Shown here: positions 57,401 through 64,000 of the stretch, piece by piece
Layout of the letters: each line of letters begins with the position of its first letter
Position numbering within the stretch: position 1 is the first letter of the stretch
Assembly: GCA_033030425.1 (NCBI GenBank)
Contig: JAUFSD010000013.1
Span: forward strand, 992,001 to 1,056,000
DNA length: 64,000 bases
Direction of reading: 5' to 3'
DNA from: Verpa conica
Taxonomy: Eukaryota > Ascomycota > Pezizomycetes > Pezizales > Morchellaceae
Program-made: the position numbers and the translations under genes
The notes under the pieces: model-generated
Told to the model about the DNA's origin: nothing
What the model saw: only the letters and a program-made list of their open reading frames with translations
Databases searched by the model: none

Positions 57401-57744
57401 ATACTACAGCTTGTAGATAGTGATAGCGGTAGACAAACCGTTTATCCCATTTATCTGGATGATGTGTTTTGCGACAGACCCCGCCTTTTCCGGTAGACTC
57501 CAATGAAGCGTGATAGTATCTGCGGCGATCCCATGTAATGAGACACGCGGTGGAGCGGGTAGATCAAGGCCGAGAAGTTTCACGAGTGTTGGGATTGGGA
57601 TCTTGAGGAGTGTAGAGGCTCTATAGCACATCCTATTTATCACAGACGTTGTCGTCAGTAAGGAATTACATCAGTTGTGCCTGAAGGGGGGGGGTGGGCT
57701 AACCATGCTAGCGCAATGATTGTGCCTATGACGACGAGGACCAT
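54414..57744 (-). CDS. membrane-anchored fibronectin type III / coiled-coil protein
   Basis: Four exons: 57744-57704, 57632-57439, 57383-56353 and 56291-54414, giving 1047 residues, all in frame. An N-terminal hydrophobic anchor (MVLVVIGTIIALAW) is followed by KIPIPTLVKLLGLDLPAPP. One fibronectin III domain follows (about 39-130: VSLHGIAADTITLHWSLPE, NPDNIYNVRVIAANSHNF). Then come a His-rich stretch and a long coiled coil (about 225-415, from AHTEEEFKAAELILRSELDL to QRKLETRYVNVYNSYQ). The second half is a disordered Ser/Pro-rich region with a basic patch (KKTKQRRHRNRKSR). The C-terminus repeats GAGFFGKKK, GAGFFGTIGRKK and GLGLFGRKK. The architecture is known in filamentous ascomycetes, but I know no established function. 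The anchor suggests the ER or another endomembrane, with the rest probably cytosolic. Confidence 0.82.
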
Positions 57745-59628
57745 TGGTGGTTGGTGGCTGTCGCAGTGGTGGTGGCAGTGGCTGTAATATTGCTGCTGCT
57801 GCTGCTGCTGCTGCTACTACTACTACTCTGTACTAGAAAACGTGAGGTGACGGTGACGGAAGGGGCAGGCTCGCGAGAGGCATGAAAGACGTGAAGTAAC
57901 GAGAAGGAAATGAAAAGAAGTGCGGGGCTTACATAAACGCCAAGTAGTGCCCCTGTCTTGTATGAGTGACAGTATATAATATACGTTATACTCTATACTC
58001 TGCATACCTTGCGACGAATGCCAAGACATGCTCCATCGGCTGTCACTCGCTCTCGGCTGCGCTGCTCATGTGATGCGGAAAGCAGTTTGCTAGTTTCCCC
58101 CGCATGGACTCAGATCTTACCTAGAGCAGAATAACCCAAGCTTCACTTGCCACGGAGTCATCTTTTTGGCATTGTCGGGTCTCTACAAACTTCTCGTGGC
58201 AATGCAACAAGCACCCTTCCACATTAGTCTATCGTAGAAACTAGCTTCTTCTAGAAGACACCTCCCCTCAGTCCCTCAATTGTAAAGGTCTGCCCGCCGC
58301 GCCAAACGGAATCAAAGTGCTCTTCTATCAATCCTAACATGGAGCTTGGCACCGGAGAATTTGGCCCGTAATGTTCAAAGACCTAGTCTGGGTTTCTTGG
58401 TTTCACGGTGAATCAATCTGACATGACATCGTTAACGGCATGGGTAGTGTGGACGGTACAGGTATTTCTTCAAGAACGTGAGCATCTCCACAAAGCACTT
58501 GCCGGTTGGATCAGGTGGGCACATGGGATCATGAAACCGGGGTTAGAACTTAGAAGGGCTGCCCTAAGGCAGTTCCTATTCCACAATACCCACCCGTTGT
58601 GGAGTCTCATCAACTCTAAAGTTTTAGTGTTGAAGTCTCTTTTTCCTTTCTTTCTTCCCTACCGGTTGTTGTAGTTGGTAAACACCCATGGTAGAGCCTG
58701 ATCGTCTGACCGACTTCGGCTACCTTCGATCATGTTTTACCCGACCTCGGTCGAATAACATCTCGCTCGTGGTAGGTACACGTAGTAATAGAATACTCCG
58801 AGTCACCATCGAGCCCCCAAGATCTGATGGGGCAGCTGAAGAAGAGATGGGGAGCCGCAATGTGCTGCAATCGCCTTGCAGGCCGTCGACTACGAGCAGC
58901 AAAAAGCTCATAGCCAGCCCCCCAACAAAGTTTTTTCCTGCGGTACGGCCAAATATATCCCACCACCACCCCAGAGCCCAACAAGCCACAGTATGAGGTT
59001 GATCCGAACAAGGGGGTTTCGAGTAAGGTTGCGGGGGAGAAGAAAAGATCAAACTGTCACGAGCATTTTCATTTATTTATTTCTCGGATGGGCTAGCATT
59101 CCCATTGCTCGGACGTCGGCTTCCGGCGGTGCTCACCACCCAGCATGTCTTAGACCGGTCTCTCAACAAGAAATAACTTCTCAACAGGGTGGATAAGTGT
59201 GTGAGAGGTTACGCAATGGCTGCTGTGAGCTACTGAGTTACCTAGTTATTCACAGAACTCCTGCAGCTTCTCTGTACCTATCTACATACTTACCTCCTTC
59301 CTCCTCTCAACCACCAACTGTCGATAGATAGAGATAGCCCATTCATCCATATCCATCCACACACATCCTCCCCCCACCATCAAACATTTTATCCCTCCTT
59401 CTACAGACGCCTTGCATCAGTTTCCCCTCCCGTCCCCGATCTGACTGCATCATCAATAAACGGCTTTCCCCTCTAGCACATACACCGCCAACTCATATCT
59501 GACAGCTCCTATTCATCATACACACCATCCCTTCCACTATTTATCTAGGCTTCCGCCTCTACCCTCTTTTCTTTCCTCCTAATCTCACCACCCAGTCTAC
59601 AAAAGTCTAGATTGTCGGTAAAGCTACT
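57745..59628. promoter_or_regulatory. intergenic region between the divergent FN3 and lipin genes
   Basis: The stretch next to the FN3 start contains a CTG/CTA microsatellite (57791-57829). The region 59270-59628 is strongly C/T-rich and is probably the lipin promoter and leader. Overlapping frames at 58680-59200 have no recognisable domain. I see no further gene. Confidence 0.45.
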
Positions 59629-62330
59629 ATGCAGTATGTCAGGAGTCTCAGTGGTTCGGTCTCAAAGACCTGGAATTCAATAAAGTTGGTTTTTGAATCC
59701 TCGCCCCCCCCCCAGTTTCTCTCTCTCTCTACACATGTGAGCTTTAGCTAATGAGTTTCTAACGGCTAGCCCAGCTACTTTGAGCGGCGCTATTGACGTG
59801 ATCGTCGTTGAGCAGGAAAATGGTACCACCTCCCAGTCCTCATAGAGCATCTCTTACTTATGAAATTGCTAGGTGATCTTGCATGCTCGCCATTTCACGT
59901 CCGTTTCGGTAAATTCTCTTTATTACGGCCGTCCGAGAAGAAGGTGAGAGAGATAGTCTTCGTCTACTTTACACAAAGGGGAGGTCTGACTATAGGGACT
60001 GCTAGGTTGAGTTTCGTGTCAATGGTGTAAAAACCGACTACCCCATGAAGCTCGGAGATGGTGGAGAAGCATTCTTTGTATTCGAGACAAGCCATGCCGT
60101 TCCTGCAGATATGCAGACTTCGCCGTTAGTATCACCGTCAACTAGTCCTCGGTCAATGGCCACAGTACCCGATCCGACGTCGTTACAGGAACCGGACTAT
60201 TTAAATATCGCCGAGGGGGATAATGGCCTAGGGAAAGAATTTGACGGATTGCCATTGAATCCACGGAGAGCACAGAGTGATCTTGGTAGGTGCGGAGAAT
60301 AGTACGAAGAGAGTATGGAGGATGCTGATTTTGTTGAGATTTGCCAGGAAATTTGACGCCATTGAGTTCGTCTCTCGAACATGCCCGGCCAGCGAGTGGG
60401 GATTGGAGTGGGGCAGCGATTCATCTGGAGAGGAGTGCATCGGAGGACGTGCTGCCGAGTAGTAACCGGAGATATACGCTTTCTGGGAATGGAGGCCCTC
60501 TACGAACACGCTCGCCTCCTCCGCTTGAGCATGCGGCCGCCGTAGAGAGGGCTTTAGCGCTGTCACGGAAATTATCGATTAGTAATATCCCAACACATAT
60601 TACCGATAGGGGTGACGTCATGTTAGATATGAATGGATATAAGCTCGATCAGGAGGAGTCATTACAGGCAGAGATGATTGCCAGGAAAATCCTTGCAGAA
60701 GAGCTAGATGGGGACTATGACATTGGTTCTTTAATCGGGGCTGATAGGAACGGGAACCTGTGGATCTACTCGAGTGAGGACGCAAAGGAGCAGGCTAGCC
60801 GAGATGAAGGCCTTTCTCAAGTCTTTGACGCTGTGTCTGATCAGGGTTATTCCTCGGATGATGCAAAGAGCGATTCATCTTCAGGGTATGGAATTACGAG
60901 GATGCAGAGGTTGTCGACACCACCTTCGACACCCCCTCTACCTGGCCAGGAGTCATTAGATGATTCGGTCAGGAATTATGCAAAGACACTCAGACTCACT
61001 TCTACGCAGCTAAAGAGCTTAAAATTGAAGCCAGGAGCAAATGAGATAAGTTTCAGTGTAAATAAGGCGACCTGTACTGCTTTCATGTATGTCTGGAAAC
61101 ACGATGTTCCGATCGTCATTTCTGATATCGACGGAACAATCACAAAGTAAGATCTCCAAGGGGTTTGGGATGACAATGTGGGGCTTATGCTCATTAAATT
61201 CTAGGTCTGATGCTCTGGGACATGTCTTGACTATGATTGGTAGAGACTGGACACACCTAGGTGTTGCAAAGCTCTACACAGATATCGCGGCGAATGGGTA
61301 CCATCTACTCTACCTAACAAGCCGAGCAGTAGGACAAGCGGATACTACGCGGAACTATCTGAATGGGATTGTGCAGGATAAATACAAATTGCCGAAAGGA
61401 CCGGTGATTATGAGCCCAGATCGGACATTTTCCGCTTTAAGAAGGTGTGTTTAAACTTTCCCGTTTTTACTCTTTTAGCTGGCTTATTTTTTTTACGATT
61501 CGTATAGAGAAGTTTACCTACGTAAACCTGAGGTTTTCAAGATGGCATGTCTGAGGGATATTCTGAATCTTTTTGGGCAGAAACATAACCCTTTTTATGC
61601 CGGGTTTGGGAATAGGCTTACAGATGCATTGTCGTACCGCTCGGTCAATATCCCTTCGACTAGGATTTTTACGATTAATTCATATGCTGAGGTGTCACTG
61701 GATTTGCTTACGCTTACGACGTATAAAAGTTCATATGTCAACATGAGAGATCTGGTAGATCATTATTTTCCGCCTGTTGCGTTATTGAGTCAAGACGAAC
61801 AGTATACGGACTTTAACTACTGGAGGGAGCCCTTGCCTGACCCAGAAGACTTTTCGGATAGTGACGAGGAGGAGGACGAGGACGAGGAGGACGAAGAGGA
61901 AGGTGATATGGGGGAAAGTTACTACGAATCAGAGCATGGTATGGGGGAGAGTTATTATACTGAGAATGCAGAAGATGGGGACGGCGAGGAAGAATACGAG
62001 GAAGGTGAGGAAGGTGAAGGTGAAGGTGAAGGTGAAATTGATGACCATGAAGTTGATAAACTCGCGGAAAGTCACACCGAAGACCAGGAAGAAGTTGAGA
62101 AAGTAAAGGAGAGAAAGTCACTCGCCTCCAAAATCCCCGGTCTTGGTCTTGGTAAAATCGGCCTCAAAATGGACATTGACCAAGGAAGGCTACACCAAGC
62201 CGTTGAATTTGTTGAGAAGGAAATTGGCGGGATCGCGGACGAGGTTATACGTGAGATTCAGGTATTGACGGAGAAAAACAAGGAGCCTGAGGCAGATAAA
62301 GAGGCTGCGGAGGATGGCCTTGGGAGCTGA
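59629..62330 (+). CDS. PAH1: lipin / Mg2+-dependent phosphatidate phosphatase (Pah1/Smp2/Ned1)
   Basis: Seven exons: 59629-59684, 59770-59822, 59873-59943, 60006-60285, 60348-61146, 61205-61444 and 61508-62330, giving 773 residues. It starts MQYVRSLSGSVSKTWNSI, the signature amphipathic helix, and the N-lipin domain follows (about 1-95: GAIDVIVVEQENG, SPFHVRFGKFSLLRP, MKLGDGGEAFFVFE). The C-terminal catalytic HAD domain (about 370-590) has the active-site motif DIDGT (413-417), then SDALGHVLTMIGRDWTHLGV and YLTSRAVGQADTTRNYL. The tail is strongly acidic (about 615-685). It converts phosphatidate to diacylglycerol, linking triacylglycerol synthesis, phospholipid levels and nuclear membrane shape. 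The catalytic Asp residues are present. Exon 5's acceptor could be 6-9 nt different. Serine-rich stretches suggest control by phosphorylation, as in yeast. Confidence 0.95.
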
Positions 62331-64000
62331 TTAGAGGGCCAGCGACTTTCAATTCCTTTCTCTTGACGGGTGTTTGATTTTTGTTGGCTCCGGTTGCACG
62401 CTTTTTGGATTAGGGTGTCTCTTGTGTTTGGAGTATTCATGGTGCATTTTTATTTGTGTTTCTTTCTGTCTTTTAAGTAAACTGTAATTTTATCTTACTT
62501 TCGCATGGGGCTGTAGATACTCTGAGAAATCCGGGTAGTAGCGGTGGCTTTTGGCTATTGTTTGAGGTATTTTTTGTTTTTATATTTTAATTGTGGTATT
62601 TTCTCATAGATGCTTTACAGGGTGGAGTACAGTATACATGTTTTTTTCTTGGTGGCTTTTTTTATACTAGAATCACGTTCTTTATAGTAGTTTTACCTTA
62701 TGAAATCTTTTTTAGATTCCAGTGGTTCTCTTTTTAATGGTCCGCGGAGGTTTATCCGGGTGAATGAGATTAGGCATGAGTAGTCACTCGCATGGTCCTG
62801 AGGTGGTTCTCGGGTAGCCATGAATCCGGGTGTGGTGGTCTAGATAAGCATGTGAATGGGAGCACAGATCGACATGTGATAGGGACTTCCGATTATTCTC
62901 GCCGCTTTCTTCTGTGATAGCCTGTGGTGCGGCTAGGGTTTCAAGCCTCTTGCCCCTTGCCCCTTGCTACCGTAGGTTTTTTATCGGTTACTATCTCAAT
63001 ACTTTGGGGGGGGGAGTTTGTTTTATTGAAGACTGCGTGGCTATCAATCTGTTGAAATTATATCAAAATTTGGGTTAGCTATATATGTGGGGCTTTCTGG
63101 CCTCCCTCGGATCTTTTTAGCATAGGAAAGGTCAATAATACCACAACATCTCTGGAATAGTGGACTAGCCTCTACTCACCTAGAAATTCCTCACCACCTC
63201 TAACGGCTTTCGACGGTATTTATACCCGAGACCTAGGATGCTCTTTCGAGTTGGGATACTTTTAGGCAAGTGGGCAAGTTCTTTATAGTTTTGTTTTTGA
63301 GATTTTGTACTAATAAAAAATGGTGATATTTTTGCTGGTAGTAGCCACTATTTTTAATCAGTGTTCTGAATTACCAGTGGAGACTTTGGATGCTGGGTAG
63401 GTTCAAAAGTTCCTTTTCTCCAACGAGGCTACTCTTAGTATAGTCAGTCACTAGAGGGGATTTAACCTAGAGGATTTTTTTATTAATAATGAGTTTAAGC
63501 TCACATAAACTGATTAGTGGTGGAGGGATTATTTTTAGTTTAGATATTCCTAAGTTCAAATCTGGACAAAGGCCGCGAAATATTTCTATATAGAAACATT
63601 GACCCTAACGTGGGGTTGGCTGACTTCACGAATAATCACTCATCACTAGAACGAGTTTGCCATATCAAAAGATAGTAAAAATGTAAAAATTTCACGCTTA
63701 GGGCTATTAATTCGTAAAGGGATGTGTCCGAATTTACTAGCGGTCGCCCATAATGTCGCTATTACAGCCGCGTGATTATTGACTAGTATTACCTAATTCA
63801 GGCATAATGTTGCCTGGAAAGTTTATATATGGTATATATATAACTAGCTCTAATTAATTCTACAAGTACTACACTCTCTATTCTACTAGACTTATGTACC
63901 TCTAAGCCGCCCTGACACAGGTTTATTATTATAGATGCTAGTATGATTGGGGTAAACCCAATAAAACGCACCTCCCTCTCTCAAAGAGCATAGCGTGGAG
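62331..64000. other. 3' flank of the lipin gene and AT-rich spacer
   Basis: 62331 to about 62720 is T-rich and probably the lipin 3' untranslated region. The rest is AT-rich. I see no coding frame, repeat or RNA gene here. Confidence 0.4.

Noticed and set aside
57791..57829. CTG/CTA triplet run as a functional repeat
   Set aside because: Ordinary short microsatellite upstream of a gene; nothing else supports a function.
58688..59196. Overlapping frames on both strands between the FN3 and lipin genes
   Set aside because: No domain, no splice partner, and mutual overlap in three frames; chance open frames in GC-richer DNA are more likely.
59629..59702. A tRNA-like stretch (GGTTCGGTCTCAAAGACC, then GGTTTTTGAATCC)
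   Set aside because: It is the first exon and donor of the lipin gene (MQYVRSLSGSVSKTWNSI); no cloverleaf with proper arms can be drawn.

Overview
The window looks like nuclear DNA of a filamentous ascomycete (Pezizomycotina). The evidence is a set of fungal-specific gene families, genes split by short introns (about 50-250 nt) with fungal donors (GTAAGT, GTTAGT, GTATGT) and CTAAC/CTGAC branch sites, and LTR retrotransposons with fungal-type chromodomain integrases. The gene density (ten convincing host genes in 64 kb, with long AT-rich gaps) would suit a repeat-rich lineage such as Pezizomycetes, but I cannot fix the species. I see no rRNA, tRNA or CRISPR array.

Layout. Positions 1-18,100 are a nested transposon cluster. 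It holds a Ty3/Gypsy chromovirus whose integrase is split by a pogo-type DNA transposon (872-3079, TA duplication). It also holds a second Gypsy pol fragment split by Copia insertions (5802-12475), in which a full-length-looking Copia element sits inside an older solo LTR of its own family. Two further complete Gypsy LTRs lie at 12532-13693 and 16706-17863, with fragments between them. A degraded coding region of unknown origin lies at 14633-15593.

Positions 18,100-64,000 are host DNA. In order: a RAX1-like RGS membrane protein (minus, 19562-20846); a DUF155/Rmd8-Sif family membrane protein (minus, 22412-24276); a gene-poor AT-rich stretch with MITE-like elements (24.3-28.9 kb); a divergent pair of unrecognised genes (28926-29782 minus and 30051-31778 plus); a three-RRM RNA-binding protein of the Nam8/Csx1 type (35457-37308 plus); a three-dsRBD protein (41361-42757 plus); the proteasome assembly chaperone Nas2/PSMD9 (45927-46883 minus); a DH-PH Rho guanine exchange factor (48000-51233 plus); an ER-anchored fibronectin-III/coiled-coil protein (54414-57744 minus); and lipin/phosphatidate phosphatase (59629-62330 plus). 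I worked out the exon structures by reading splice sites and checking that the frame closes across every junction.

The host genes do not form a cluster with one task. They are ordinary cell-biology genes: polarity and Rho signalling, lipid and ER homeostasis, proteasome assembly, RNA binding. Two pairs (Nas2 with RhoGEF, and FN3 with lipin) are head to head with 1.1-1.9 kb between them, and the two unrecognised genes share a 268-bp gap. The most unusual observations are a 37-bp RNA stem spanning the stop codon of the dsRNA-binding protein gene, a perfect 55-bp hairpin at 53034-53160, and the Copia family whose LTR abuts a gag lacking its N-terminus while that missing type of gag piece lies antisense inside another LTR copy.
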